Numbered from the stretch's first letter, positions 1-8,150 are shown. The stretch is 64,000 bases of DNA from Limosilactobacillus reuteri subsp. reuteri (GCF_000016825.1 NC_009513.1:645001-709000); one strand, 5' to 3'. The notes: generated by a model from the letters alone, not told the origin. Translations and numbers: made by a program.

Positions 1-1373
1 CCTGAGCTCCAGCAGAGCTTTTCGCAAATAAGCTATTCTTTCGAATAAGAGTTGATGGACGAATCGCTTGTTCAACCGGATTATTCGTTAACGGCACTCG
101 ACCATCTTCAAATATTTGATATACTCGCTTTCTTAGTTTCAAAGCATTATTAATGGCAGCTTTCAACCGTCCTTGAGGAAAACTGATATTTTCTAAATAA
201 GTATATAACTTATCCATCAAAGGCTTCACGTGCAACCGACGTTGCACTAGTTTTTCCTTATGATTGGAATATGTTAATTGTTTCTCTTCATGAAAGATCG
301 GTCGCATTAGCTGTAAAACTCGGTATGCTTTGGAGTTCTTCAATTGCTCCTTATTCAATAAACATGTAATGTGATAAAATTCACGTCGAATATGAACTAA
401 ACATGACCCAAATTTTGCCTGGGGATATAATCGATCACTATATCCACCATAACCGTCACACATAATAATTCCACGATATTGATGACCGATAATTTGACCA
501 ATGGTTTTACCCGCGCGGGTATTATAGTAATGAAACATGATAATTTGATGCTTACTGAATTCTTTTGTTGATCGCGTTACCCAAAAGTAGCCAGTTTCAT
601 TAGGCTCATCAATTACCTTGAATGGAGTTTCATCCATATGAATTACCGATTCTTTTCTGATTAATTCCTGTAAATAATCATACAACGGTTCAAGGTAGGT
701 TTGACTAACCTTAATGATGTTAGTCGCCAATAATCGAGCATCAACTCGTAAGCCGACGGCTTGCCAAAACTTAATTTGACGATGAAACGGTAAAGCAAGA
801 TTAAACTTCAACTCTGCTACTTATAGTACTCGAAAAGTAACTATGGGGTAAAAGACTCTGTGGCATCTTACTACTGACAAGTACATCGCTACCATTAGAA
901 TTAATACACTCATTACATTTATAAGTTTCTTGAATCAAATTCACACAATATAATTCAGCTGGTTTTAACCGTGCTTCTCTACTATATACATGTTGACCCA
1001 CTTTTTTCATTAGTTGATGACAGTGTGGGCAGTTAGTATCTTTTAATGGAATAACTTCTTCAACCTGTGGTAAACCATCTAAAAAAGTGGTCCGCTGACC
1101 AGATTGTTTTGCTTTCCGGTGACGCACCACTTGCTTTATTTTCTTTTCAGTCACTTCCGTGACTGAAATATCAGGATCTTGAAGTTGATCCATTTCTTGC
1201 TCACTAAATAAGGATTGTTGTCCATCAACGACGGGCTCCATTACTTCAGTTTTTTTCCAAAATATTTGGTTCTTTTGAAGTTTGATAATAGCTGTTAATT
1301 GAGCAATCTTTTCATTGGCCATAGCTAATTGCTGTTTAAGTTCTTTGATTTGTTCTTCCGCTGTTTGCTTCAT
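1..1373 (-). pseudogene. tnpC: IS66 transposase TnpC, frameshifted and partial
   Basis: The DDE transposase of the IS66 element. The first 190 codons (1373 down to 801) give the N-terminal coiled-coil region, a basic stretch and the zinc-binding CPHC and CNEC pairs. That frame then stops soon after the LLPHSYFSS segment. The protein continues without a stop in the next frame from about 817 to base 1. It contains the three catalytic residues: Asp at 634-632 (in HMDETPF), Asp at 457-455 (in MCDGYGGY) and Glu at 73-71 (in NNPVEQAIRP). A net +1 shift near 824-817 therefore splits one gene. IS66 TnpC is normally one uninterrupted ORF, so I read this as inactivating, though a programmed shift or sequencing error is possible. 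The C-terminus lies outside the window. Confidence 0.88.
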
Positions 1374-1443
1374 GGTACGTCACCTCCTTTGAATTATTCT
1401 TTGGTAATTATATCAAAGAATTCTTCTTTTAAATAGAGGTAAC

Positions 1444-1800
1444 TCAATAAAAACTTCCCGGTCGAACAGCTTGAATTTTACGAATTGGTAATGGGTTCAG
1501 TCCTTGCAATAACCAGTCGAGCTGTTGAGCAGATAATTCTTTGGCTTCATTACTGTTTCTCGGCCAACTAAGGTGGCCATTTTCAAACCGTTTATAGAGC
1601 ATAATAAAGCCCTCGCCATCCCAAAACAATCCTTTAAAGCGATCATTACGTCCGCCGCAAAATAAGAAAAGCGAATTATTATATAATTCTAATCCATAGT
1701 TCTCAGCGATTACCATTGCGAGCCCATCAATACCTTTTCGCATGTCTGTTTTTCCACAGACTAAATAGATATGATCTGGGTCATGCCAATTAACGAGCAT
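1444..1800 (-). CDS. tnpB: IS66 accessory protein TnpB
   Basis: 118 residues, full length for IS66 Orf2. It has the hallmark N-terminal segment with the YLVCGKTDMRKGIDGLA motif and the following LFLFCGGRNDRFKGLFWDGEG stretch, which define this family. TnpB is required for IS66 transposition but its biochemical role is poorly known. It starts inside the end of the upstream tnpA gene (11-bp overlap), which is typical of translational coupling in IS66 elements. It is followed by a 70-bp gap and the frameshifted tnpC. The gene itself looks intact. Confidence 0.93.
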   Translation of the reverse strand: MLVNWHDPDHIYLVCGKTDMRKGIDGLAMVIAENYGLELYNNSLFLFCGGRNDRFKGLFWDGEGFIMLYKRFENGHLSWPRNSNEAKELSAQQLDWLLQGLNPLPIRKIQAVRPGSFY

Positions 1801-1978
1801 AACGAATAACCACTTTAACGATATCCGAAGCTAAAACAGAATTAGTCCCCTTGAAAATCGTTAATTCGACTTCATTCACATTAATTTTTACGGCAGGGCG
1901 TGCCGTAAAAGAATGCTTTTGTAAATTACTTGGCCTGTTTTTGAAAACTGGGGTAATAATTTCATTTTGTTCTGTCAT
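1790..1978 (-). CDS. tnpA: IS66 short accessory protein TnpA
   Basis: 62 residues, overlapping tnpB by 11 bp in the standard IS66 arrangement. The C-terminal segment ending DIVKVVIRYAR is also preserved in the separate IS66 relic at 2043-2123, which supports its being a real coding sequence. It is shorter than many IS66 TnpA proteins, which usually carry a helix-turn-helix, and I do not see a clear one here. The start is the ATG at 1978, preceded on the minus strand by an AAGGAG-type site. Confidence 0.7.
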   Translation of the reverse strand: MTEQNEIITPVFKNRPSNLQKHSFTARPAVKINVNEVELTIFKGTNSVLASDIVKVVIRYAR

Positions 1979-2042
1979 AAATAAAAAATCTCCTTACTGA
2001 TGATAGTCTCAGTATAGAAGATCCGGGGTAGCTAGAGCTAGA

Positions 2043-2178
2043 CGTACTGTTATTGACTGCTTACGATCTAATCTCAGCCTTGCGGCCGATATAGCTAAAG
2101 TGGTAATTCGCTATGCTCATTAATTGGCACGCACCGGAGCACGTTTACCTTATTTGTGGTAAGACAGACCTCTTCTAG
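2043..2178 (+). pseudogene. Remnant of a second IS66 element (tnpA end and tnpB start), opposite orientation
   Basis: On the plus strand, 2043-2123 reads as a tnpA tail ending ADIAKVVIRYAH and a stop, close to the DIVKVVIRYAR end of the intact tnpA. An overlapping ATG at 2113 starts a tnpB-like stretch, MLINWHAPEHVYLICGKTDL, which matches the first 20 residues of the intact tnpB with conservative changes. The match ends abruptly at about 2172 and a stop follows at 2176-2178. This is a related but diverged copy in the opposite direction, truncated at both ends. Confidence 0.85.
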
Positions 2179-2295
2179 AACCACAAACGTTATCAAGAAA
2201 AATTAGGCAGCTTAACACCGGTACAATACCGGCATTAAGCTGCCTAAGAAACTTTGTATAATTTATTGCCTAATTGACAGACAGGGCCCAGTTCA
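2170..2295 (+). mobile_element. 3' end remnant of an IS3-family element
   Basis: From 2179 the plus strand reads NHKRYQEKLGSLTPVQYRH and a stop (2236-2238), the typical C-terminus of IS3-family (IS150-like) transposases. The sequence then runs to CAGTTCA at 2289-2295. Its reverse complement begins TGAACTGGGCCC, as the terminal repeats of many IS3-family elements do. Only about 20 codons of transposase survive, fused directly to the IS66 remnant. Confidence 0.75.
2203..2247. repeat. Perfect inverted repeat over the IS3 transposase stop codon
   Basis: An outer 13-base arm, TTAGGCAGCTTAA (2203-2215), pairs with TTAAGCTGCCTAA (2235-2247). An inner stem, CCGGTA (2218-2223) with TACCGG (2227-2232), closes on a CAA loop. 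There is no strong T-run after it, so it may be a stop-codon hairpin of the element rather than a classical terminator. Confidence 0.7.
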
Positions 2296-2398
2296 TTTTA
2301 CCGAACGTTGAAGGTCATTGTTGTTTCAGAGGTTAACTTCGCGGCGAAAAACAAAATTATAAGTAATTTCTATCTTGCTCTCGCTGTTGATATTTAGC

Positions 2399-3427
2399 TT
2401 ATTTCCACTTCATTACACACACTGGTTCTGGACAACTAACATCTTTTTGAAGAAGAGTTAACTTACCAGTTGATGGATTTCGTTTATAAAGCGTAAGGTT
2501 ATCAGAGTTCTGATTTGAAGCTAAAAGATAATTTTCATCTTGATTTAGATTGAAATCGCGTGGAAAATCTCCTTCAGTTGAAATTGATTGAATATGTTTA
2601 ACGGTAAAATCTGGTTGGACTTCAAAGACGGCAATGGTGTTTTCACCACGATTTGAAGTATAGACAAATTTACCATCATTTGAGATCCGGATAGCAGCTG
2701 CTCCATTGTGAGCTGTCCAGTCTTCAGGAATTGTTTTGAGCGTTTGAAGGTGCTTAAATGATGCATCGTTACTATTATACTTGAGTACTTCTAGTTTACT
2801 GCTTAGTTCACCTAAAAGATAAGCATAATTACCATTTGGATGGAAAGCTATATGACGGGTACCAAAGCCATCTTCACACTTGTAGCGAGAGACAGCAGTT
2901 AATTTACCATCATCAGAGACATCGTAAACCACAACAAGATCCATTCCTAAGTCACATACAACTAGACGATTGTCAGGAGTTAGATCGGCATAATGAACAT
3001 GTGGAGCCTCTTGTTCAGGTTCAGGACCAGTTGCTCCTTCATGAAGGACAGAATCAGTTTGTGTCAACGTTCCATCTTCGTTGATCTTAAAAACATCTAT
3101 TTTTGCTGTATGATAATTAGCGCTGAATAATAAATGCCGTTTGTTATCAACGCCAACATATGCAGGAGGGGCACCGGCAGCTAAAACATCGCTTAACATC
3201 TTAGCATTGTCGTCGCTTAATGAATAAGAGGCAACTCCTCCCTTATCATCTACTTGTTTAATTGCGTAGATCCGATCATCTTGACCAACTTGTAAGTAAG
3301 CTGGCTTTTGAGATGGAATTGCTAGTTCAACATTCGTTATTTTTTCTTGGGCAGTATCGAGGGTAACTTTATAGATCCCTTTACTTGCTTTTTTAGTATA
3401 AGTTCCAATTAGAAATTGTTCAATCAA
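2399..3427 (-). CDS. pgl: Lactonase family protein (6-phosphogluconolactonase-like, seven-bladed propeller)
   Basis: 342 residues, the normal length for the YkgB/YbhE-type lactonase family. The family hydrolyses 6-phosphogluconolactone to 6-phosphogluconate in the oxidative pentose phosphate route, which heterofermentative lactobacilli use as their main sugar pathway. Visible family features are the N-terminal LIGTYTKKASKGIY, the PPAYVGVD and HVHYADLTPD segments, the CDLGMD motif, HIAFHPNG and YTSNRGENTIAVF. The start is a TTG at 3427, with AAAGGAGG about nine bases upstream on the minus strand. It stands alone, divergent from rlmA and next to IS debris. Family assignment is firm; the exact substrate is inferred. 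Confidence 0.88.
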   Translation of the reverse strand: MIEQFLIGTYTKKASKGIYKVTLDTAQEKITNVELAIPSQKPAYLQVGQDDRIYAIKQVDDKGGVASYSLSDDNAKMLSDVLAAGAPPAYVGVDNKRHLLFSANYHTAKIDVFKINEDGTLTQTDSVLHEGATGPEPEQEAPHVHYADLTPDNRLVVCDLGMDLVVVYDVSDDGKLTAVSRYKCEDGFGTRHIAFHPNGNYAYLLGELSSKLEVLKYNSNDASFKHLQTLKTIPEDWTAHNGAAAIRISNDGKFVYTSNRGENTIAVFEVQPDFTVKHIQSISTEGDFPRDFNLNQDENYLLASNQNSDNLTLYKRNPSTGKLTLLQKDVSCPEPVCVMKWK

Positions 3428-3541
3428 GGCAATTTCCTCCTTTTTGAAAATGCTTACCTATATAATAGCAATTTGCTCATCGTAATTCTAGCTGTGATAC
3501 ACTGTTATTAGTAATTTTTAGTTGTTAATGGAGGAGAAAAG

Positions 3542-4399
3542 TTGAAAAAAGTTGAACGTCAACGAGAAATGGTAAAAAATAATCTTGCCCTTTTTCAATG
3601 TCCTGTTTGTGAACAGCCAATGGAGAGAATCGAAGGAAACAGTATTATTTGTGGAAATAGTCATCGCTTTGACTTTAATCGGCATGGTTATCTTCACTTT
3701 CTTAATGGAGCGGCTAATACTGAATATGATCGCTCAATGTTTGAATCTCGTCGTCAGCTATTAAATGCAGGACTATTTAAGCCAATTATTGAAAATATCG
3801 GTAAATTCTTGCCTTCAAAATCTTTAAGGATCTTAGATGTAGGGACTGGGGAAGGAACACCATTATTACAATTAGAAACAATCCGTGCTAATTGTAATGA
3901 TACGATGATTGGCTTTGATATTTCGAAACCAGGGATAACGCTTGCTACTCAGTTACCGTTAAAGGCATTTTTTTGTGTAGCTGATTTACGTAAATTACCT
4001 TTTAATGATGAGAGTTTTGATTGTATATTAGAGTTGTTTTCTCCATCTGATTATCAAGAGTTTAAACGGGTTCTAACAAAAGATGGGACCCTTATTAAGG
4101 TAATTCCTAACGCTAACTACTTAGTCGAATTACGTCACCTCTTATATGAAACAGGAGAACGTAATTACCACTATGATAATTCACGAGTAATCGAGTTATT
4201 TAAACAACATTATCCTCATAGTAAAGTTGAAACAGTAACCTACCAATTTAGAATTCCAGATGGCTTACAACAAGCGATGCTGGAAATGACGCCTTTACAC
4301 TGGGGAGCAAACGCTAAAAGATTATCTAAAGAAGAATTAACCCAATTAAAAACAATTACGGTGGATGTAAGCTTATTAATTGCGAAAAAAGCTAATTAA
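3542..4399 (+). CDS. rlmA: 23S rRNA (guanine-N1)-methyltransferase, RlmA family
   Basis: 285 residues. It carries an N-terminal zinc-binding motif (Cys20, Cys23, Cys37, His41) typical of RlmA/TlrB enzymes, followed by an S-adenosylmethionine-binding Rossmann domain with ILDVGTGEG at about 97-105. Such enzymes methylate N1 of a guanine in helix 35 of 23S rRNA (G745 or G748). Gram-positive members usually modify G748, which I infer here. The start is a TTG at 3542, 5 bp after a GGAGGAG site. Monocistronic as far as can be seen. Confidence 0.85.
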   Translation: MKKVERQREMVKNNLALFQCPVCEQPMERIEGNSIICGNSHRFDFNRHGYLHFLNGAANTEYDRSMFESRRQLLNAGLFKPIIENIGKFLPSKSLRILDVGTGEGTPLLQLETIRANCNDTMIGFDISKPGITLATQLPLKAFFCVADLRKLPFNDESFDCILELFSPSDYQEFKRVLTKDGTLIKVIPNANYLVELRHLLYETGERNYHYDNSRVIELFKQHYPHSKVETVTYQFRIPDGLQQAMLEMTPLHWGANAKRLSKEELTQLKTITVDVSLLIAKKAN

Positions 4400-4402
4400 T
4401 TA

Positions 4403-4431
4403 TTGCAACATTACTAAATTAGTGCTAAATT
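4403..4431 (+). promoter_or_regulatory. Candidate promoter for the trmL leader
   Basis: TTGCAA (4403-4408), a 17-bp spacer and TAAATT (4426-4431). This would start transcription just upstream of the structured leader at 4438-4548. The -10 element is weak, so the call is tentative. Confidence 0.4.
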
Positions 4432-4437
4432 ATTATA

Positions 4438-4548
4438 AGAAATCGTTTGATAATTGACATCGAATATAAGTGTTTCGTTGGTAATTATCAAGGAGTACTT
4501 CATTAAAGCAGCGTTTCGCCGTGCCCACACCGAGACCCTGCTTTTTTT
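4438..4548 (+). ncRNA. Structured leader or small RNA ending in a terminator, family unknown
   Basis: Two elements are visible. TTGATAATT (4446-4454) pairs with AATTATCAA (4482-4490). Further down, AAAGCAG (4505-4511) pairs with CTGCTTT, followed by a run of T to 4548. The terminator hairpin has an inner TTTCG/CGAGA helix and a C-rich loop (about 4519-4530). It ends about 20 bp before trmL, so it could be an attenuator leader or an independent small RNA. I do not recognise it as a T-box, SRP RNA, 6S RNA or common riboswitch. Confidence 0.5.
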
Positions 4549-4570
4549 ATTTTATTAAGGAGATTTTATT

Positions 4571-5080
4571 ATGACAAACCATATTGTCTTGTTTGAACCA
4601 TTATTTCCAGCGAATACGGGAAATATTGCACGAACTTGTGCGGGGACAAATACTGAATTACATTTAATCAAGCCATTAGGATTTTCAACTGATGATAAGC
4701 ATATGAAACGGGCTGGATTAGACTACTGGGATAAAGTAAAGATCACGTATCATGAGGATTTACCTTCATTTATGAAAACTATTCCTGATATTAACCGTTT
4801 ATATATTGTTTCTAAGTTTGCTACCCATGATTATAGTGATGTTGATTATACGGGTGAAGGAGATCATTATTTCCTATTTGGAAAAGAAACAACTGGCTTG
4901 CCCGAACGTTTTATGCAAAAATATCCAGAAAATGCTATCCGGATTCCTCAAAATGACAATAATATTCGGGCCCTAAATTTATCAAACAGTGCAGCGATTG
5001 TTATTTATGAGGCATTGCGGCAACAGAATTTTCCTAATTTAGCACGCGTTCATAAATATGAATTTGATAAATTAAAGTAA
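4571..5080 (+). CDS. trmL: tRNA (cytidine/uridine-34 2'-O)-methyltransferase TrmL
   Basis: 169 residues, a single SPOUT-fold domain of standard TrmL length. The N-terminal VLFEPLFPANTGNIARTC motif and the knot motifs LFGKETTGLPERF and IRIPQND with ALNLSNSAAIVIYE are diagnostic. TrmL methylates the wobble ribose of tRNA-Leu isoacceptors in the cytoplasm. It is preceded by an AAGGAG site and a structured leader with a terminator, and followed 21 bp later by ftsK, so the two may be cotranscribed. Confidence 0.93.
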   Translation: MTNHIVLFEPLFPANTGNIARTCAGTNTELHLIKPLGFSTDDKHMKRAGLDYWDKVKITYHEDLPSFMKTIPDINRLYIVSKFATHDYSDVDYTGEGDHYFLFGKETTGLPERFMQKYPENAIRIPQNDNNIRALNLSNSAAIVIYEALRQQNFPNLARVHKYEFDKLK

Positions 5081-5101
5081 CCTTAAGGAGGCAATAATGC
5101 G

Positions 5102-7432
5102 ATGGCGAGAAGAAAAAAGGCATCATCCCGCCGGACAAGAGGGAAAAAACAACAGTATCGATTAATGGATAATCTATTAGGAATAATTGTTTGCCTTTTA
5201 ATGTTAGTTGGCTTATTTAATTTAGGAGTATTAGGAACCTTTCTCGATAACTGTTTTAAGATTTTTGTAGGGTCATCCTTTCCGATTGCGATGATTATTG
5301 TTTTTCTTTATGGATTATGTTTTGCATTGTATGGGCATCGTCCGCATTTCAAAAAACGTTGGATTGCAGGAACTATTATTGCCTATATTGGTTTATTAAT
5401 GTGGCTTCAGACAGTAATGTTTCAGCGTCTGAATCTTCATGCAAAGGTAATCGAAACTACTTGGAATAGTCTTAGTAAGGTCATTTTTAATGGTGATTCG
5501 ACTGTTCCGGTTGGTGGAGGGATGATTGGTGCTTACCTATATAATGGAAGTAATATTTTAATTTCAGAGGTTGGAACAGCGGTATTATCATGGTTATTAA
5601 TGATTATCGGAATTATTGTCTTTTTTGCATTACCGTGGCGCGAATTTCTAGTAAAATGTGGGATTGGCATTAAAAAATCTGGAGCAGCAATGGCTAATGC
5701 TCACGATCAATTAATGAAAAAGAGAACGGAGAGAGCAACCAAGACAACTACGGTACCATCAATTAGCGTGCCCCTTGCTAAAGCATCAAGGCAGGTTAAA
5801 GATTTTTTTGCTGACCAAGAATCAGCAGAGCCAACGTCAACGCCGCCGGTTTCTCCAGCGATGCCTATTCAAGATCCTGTTGAACCAACTATTAGGGTCG
5901 CAAGTGAAAGTCAAGTGGAAGGAACTCATAGCGGTACCCAAGATGAGCAGACTTCGAAACAACATGACGATACGGAAATTAAACTTGCAGGAATTGATGC
6001 TAAAGAAGATAATGATTATCAATTGCCGCCAGTCAGCCTGCTAAGTCAAGTAAAAGCAACAGATCAGCAGGAAGATTTGAATAATATCAAAAAGAACACC
6101 AAAACACTTCAGCAAACCCTAAAATCTTTTGGTGTGGATGCAACAGTTGAAAATGTTAATTTGGGTCCTTCCGTTACCAAGTATGAGTTACGCCCAGCAG
6201 TAGGAGTAAAAGTCAGCCGAATAACCCATTTGGCTGATGATTTAGCCCTTGCCCTTGCGGCTAAAGATATCCGGATTGAAGCGCCAATCCCGGGGAAATC
6301 ATTAATTGGGATTGAAGTTCCGAACCAGCAAATTGCAACAGTTGGTTTTCGCGATATGGTCGAAAATGCTCCTAGTAATGATAATCCAATGGAAGTTCCG
6401 CTGGGTCGCAGTGTAACTGGGGATATCAAAATGGCCGATCTAACTAAGATGCCACACCTTCTTATCGCTGGGGCAACGGGTAGTGGTAAGTCTGTTGCAA
6501 TCAACGTTATCATTACAAGCATTTTATTAAAAGCTAAACCGCATCAAGTAAAAATGTTAATGATTGATCCTAAAAAAGTCGAATTAAGTGTTTATAATGG
6601 TATTCCCCATCTGCTCAGTCCGGTAGTTTCTGAACCCAAAAAGGCAGCTCGGGCATTAGGAAAAGTTGTTGCAGAAATGGAGCGCCGTTATGAATTGTTT
6701 GCAAAATTCGGTGTTCGTAACCTGGATGGGTATAATAAGTTGGTCAAACAACAAAATGATGACCATCCTGATGAAGTTCAAGCTAACCTACCATTAATTT
6801 TAGTTATTGTTGATGAATTAGCCGACTTAATGATGACTGTTTCTCATGATGTTGAAGATGCAATTGTCCGAATTGCACAAATGGGGCGGGCTGCTGGTAT
6901 TCATATGATTTTGGCAACTCAGCGTCCTTCTGTCGATGTTATTACAGGGCTTATTAAGGCTAACGTTCCTTCTCGAATTGCCTTTGCGGTTTCTAGTGGG
7001 GTTGATTCGCGAACTATTATCGATACTAATGGGGCAGAAAAGCTCCTTGGTCGAGGTGATATGTTATTTGAACCAATTGATCAAAATAAGCCAGTCCGGA
7101 TTCAAGGCGCATTTATTTCTGATCATGATGTTGAATCAGTAGTAGACTTTATAAAAAACGAGCGAGCGGCTGAGTATGACGATAATATGGTTGTAACTGA
7201 TAATGAAATCGAGCAAGAAGAACAAGCTGAGGAGGAAGATGAATTGTTCCCCGAAGCATTAGATTTTGTGGTTGATCAACAAAAGGCATCAACTTCGCTA
7301 ATTCAGCGTCGTTTTAGAATTGGCTATAATCGTGCAGCAAGAATTATTGATGATATGGAACAGCGTGGATTTATCGGACCAGCTAATGGATCGAAACCAC
7401 GTGAAGTTTATAAGCAAAAAAGTGAGGAATAA
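5102..7432 (+). CDS. ftsK: DNA translocase FtsK/SpoIIIE
   Basis: 776 residues. The protein has a basic N-terminus, about four membrane segments within residues 20-180, and an acidic, Pro/Gln-rich linker (about 220-310). The RecA-like motor follows, with Walker A GATGSGKS (Lys463) and Walker B VIVDELADL (about 565). A C-terminal winged-helix gamma domain (about 705-770) reads the KOPS/SRS orientation signals. It pumps chromosomal DNA out of the closing septum. The start at 5102 follows AAGGAGG at 5085-5091. An ATG five bases upstream is in another frame and gives only a 22-codon peptide. A terminator follows directly. Confidence 0.96.
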   Translation: MARRKKASSRRTRGKKQQYRLMDNLLGIIVCLLMLVGLFNLGVLGTFLDNCFKIFVGSSFPIAMIIVFLYGLCFALYGHRPHFKKRWIAGTIIAYIGLLMWLQTVMFQRLNLHAKVIETTWNSLSKVIFNGDSTVPVGGGMIGAYLYNGSNILISEVGTAVLSWLLMIIGIIVFFALPWREFLVKCGIGIKKSGAAMANAHDQLMKKRTERATKTTTVPSISVPLAKASRQVKDFFADQESAEPTSTPPVSPAMPIQDPVEPTIRVASESQVEGTHSGTQDEQTSKQHDDTEIKLAGIDAKEDNDYQLPPVSLLSQVKATDQQEDLNNIKKNTKTLQQTLKSFGVDATVENVNLGPSVTKYELRPAVGVKVSRITHLADDLALALAAKDIRIEAPIPGKSLIGIEVPNQQIATVGFRDMVENAPSNDNPMEVPLGRSVTGDIKMADLTKMPHLLIAGATGSGKSVAINVIITSILLKAKPHQVKMLMIDPKKVELSVYNGIPHLLSPVVSEPKKAARALGKVVAEMERRYELFAKFGVRNLDGYNKLVKQQNDDHPDEVQANLPLILVIVDELADLMMTVSHDVEDAIVRIAQMGRAAGIHMILATQRPSVDVITGLIKANVPSRIAFAVSSGVDSRTIIDTNGAEKLLGRGDMLFEPIDQNKPVRIQGAFISDHDVESVVDFIKNERAAEYDDNMVVTDNEIEQEEQAEEEDELFPEALDFVVDQQKASTSLIQRRFRIGYNRAARIIDDMEQRGFIGPANGSKPREVYKQKSEE

Positions 7433-7433
7433 A

Positions 7434-7467
7434 AAAGACCGGAGAGATTTTTCTCCGATCTTTTTTA
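7434..7467 (+). terminator. Rho-independent terminator after ftsK
   Basis: AAGACCGGAGAGA pairs with TCTCCGATCTT around a TTTT loop, followed by a T-run. It lies directly behind the ftsK stop codon and also faces the small minus-strand gene at 7494-7613. Confidence 0.9.
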
Positions 7468-7493
7468 TTCCGACTACATGGATGTTTAATAGG

Positions 7494-7613
7494 CTAAATT
7501 AAGTTTAAGGATGCAACTGCTCCAAAAATTAAAGAACCAAGCATTGCAATTAACATGAGCCAAATAGCAACCATGGTAATTTTTTGGAAACGAGTTTTCT
7601 TTTTTCGCTGCAT
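7494..7613 (-). CDS. DUF4044-like 39-residue membrane peptide
   Basis: A 39-codon gene. The peptide starts MQRKKKTRFQKITM with a strongly basic head, followed by one hydrophobic segment (about 15-37) ending ASLNLI. This is the pattern of the DUF4044 small membrane proteins annotated next to dcw clusters in lactobacilli. A good ribosome binding site (GGAAGGATGG on the minus strand) precedes the ATG at 7613. A longer frame over the same bases (7677-7486) lacks this signal and gives a mixed, unlikely protein. Function unknown. Confidence 0.72.
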   Translation of the reverse strand: MQRKKKTRFQKITMVAIWLMLIAMLGSLIFGAVASLNLI

Positions 7614-7741
7614 TATTAACCATCCTTCCATTTTTATCAATAATAGTAGTGTAACGCATCTTTAATGCCTTTTTCAAATCTAGTTTTAGTTTATGTTAAA
7701 CTTAAATTACTTATTTGAAGAGAAGGGGACTGAAAAGGTTG

Positions 7742-8095
7742 ATGGTTAGTATTCAAGTTATAATTTTAGAGATTATTTTATTATTAGTGATTGGGATAGT
7801 AGAACGATTATTAGTACGAATATTTCATCATCCTAAAAAAACAAAGCATTTATGGTGGGGATGGACAATTATTTTATGGATTCTGATAATCTTTAATATT
7901 GGATTTTATTGGCCAGCTTATCCTATTGCCTTATGGATGATTCTAGCTCTGTTATTAATTGCTTTACAAATTATTCACAATCATGAATTCATTTATCGCC
8001 GTTACTGGCCAGTATTTTGGCGGTATTCGGCATATTATGCTTTAACTATATATATTGGTAGCTTAATTATTTCACCATGGTTACCGTTGATATAA
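7742..8095 (+). CDS. DUF3397-like integral membrane protein
   Basis: 117 residues from the ATG at 7742; a TTG at 7739 is an equally possible start. Both sit behind GAGAAGGGGA (7720-7729). There are three to four hydrophobic segments: one near residues 4-20, a WWGWTIILWILIIFNIGFYW stretch, a YPIALWMILALLLIALQII stretch, and a C-terminal one. Proteins of this type (DUF3397) often precede mraZ in lactobacilli, which fits its place here. No catalytic residues are evident and the function is unknown. Confidence 0.6.
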   Translation: MVSIQVIILEIILLLVIGIVERLLVRIFHHPKKTKHLWWGWTIILWILIIFNIGFYWPAYPIALWMILALLLIALQIIHNHEFIYRRYWPVFWRYSAYYALTIYIGSLIISPWLPLI

Positions 8096-8109
8096 AAATA
8101 TTAAGTGAA

Positions 8110-8148
8110 TTGAGGCTGGGAGAAAACAAAGTTTTCTCTCAGCCTCAA
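8110..8148. terminator. Hairpin terminator after the DUF3397-like gene
   Basis: TGAGGCTGGGAGAAAAC (8111-8127) pairs with GTTTTCTCTCAGCCTCA (8131-8147) with one G-T pair and an AAA loop. Similar hairpins stand at 52491-52524 and about 53371-53412. The downstream T-run is weak. Confidence 0.6.
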
Positions 8149-8150
8149 CT

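Larger units (their letters stand above)
1..2040 (-). mobile_element. IS66-family insertion sequence, incomplete at left window edge
   Basis: Three genes in IS66 order (tnpA, tnpB, tnpC) read on the minus strand. TnpB is a clear IS66 Orf2 protein, and TnpC shows the IS66 zinc-finger region and all three DDE residues, although it is frameshifted. The element runs off the window at base 1, so only one end could be present here. The outer end is estimated at about 2030-2040, just before the in-frame remnant of another IS66 element begins. I could not identify terminal repeats or a target duplication with confidence. Confidence 0.85.

Noticed and set aside
4438..4548. Trm-leader RNA as SRP RNA, 6S RNA or tracrRNA
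   Set aside because: It lacks the SRP GGAA tetraloop region, is too short for 6S RNA, and no cas genes or CRISPR repeats are present in the window.
5097..5165. ATG five bases before the ftsK start
   Set aside because: It opens a different frame that stops after 22 codons; the start at 5102 continues into FtsK and has a suitable ribosome binding site.
6109..6522. 137-residue minus-strand frame inside ftsK, and similar long antisense frames
   Set aside because: Composition mirrors the coding strand, there are no ribosome binding sites, and none resembles a known protein.
7486..7677. 63-residue minus-strand frame
   Set aside because: It has no ribosome binding site and no recognisable pattern. 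The overlapping 39-residue frame at 7494-7613 has both.
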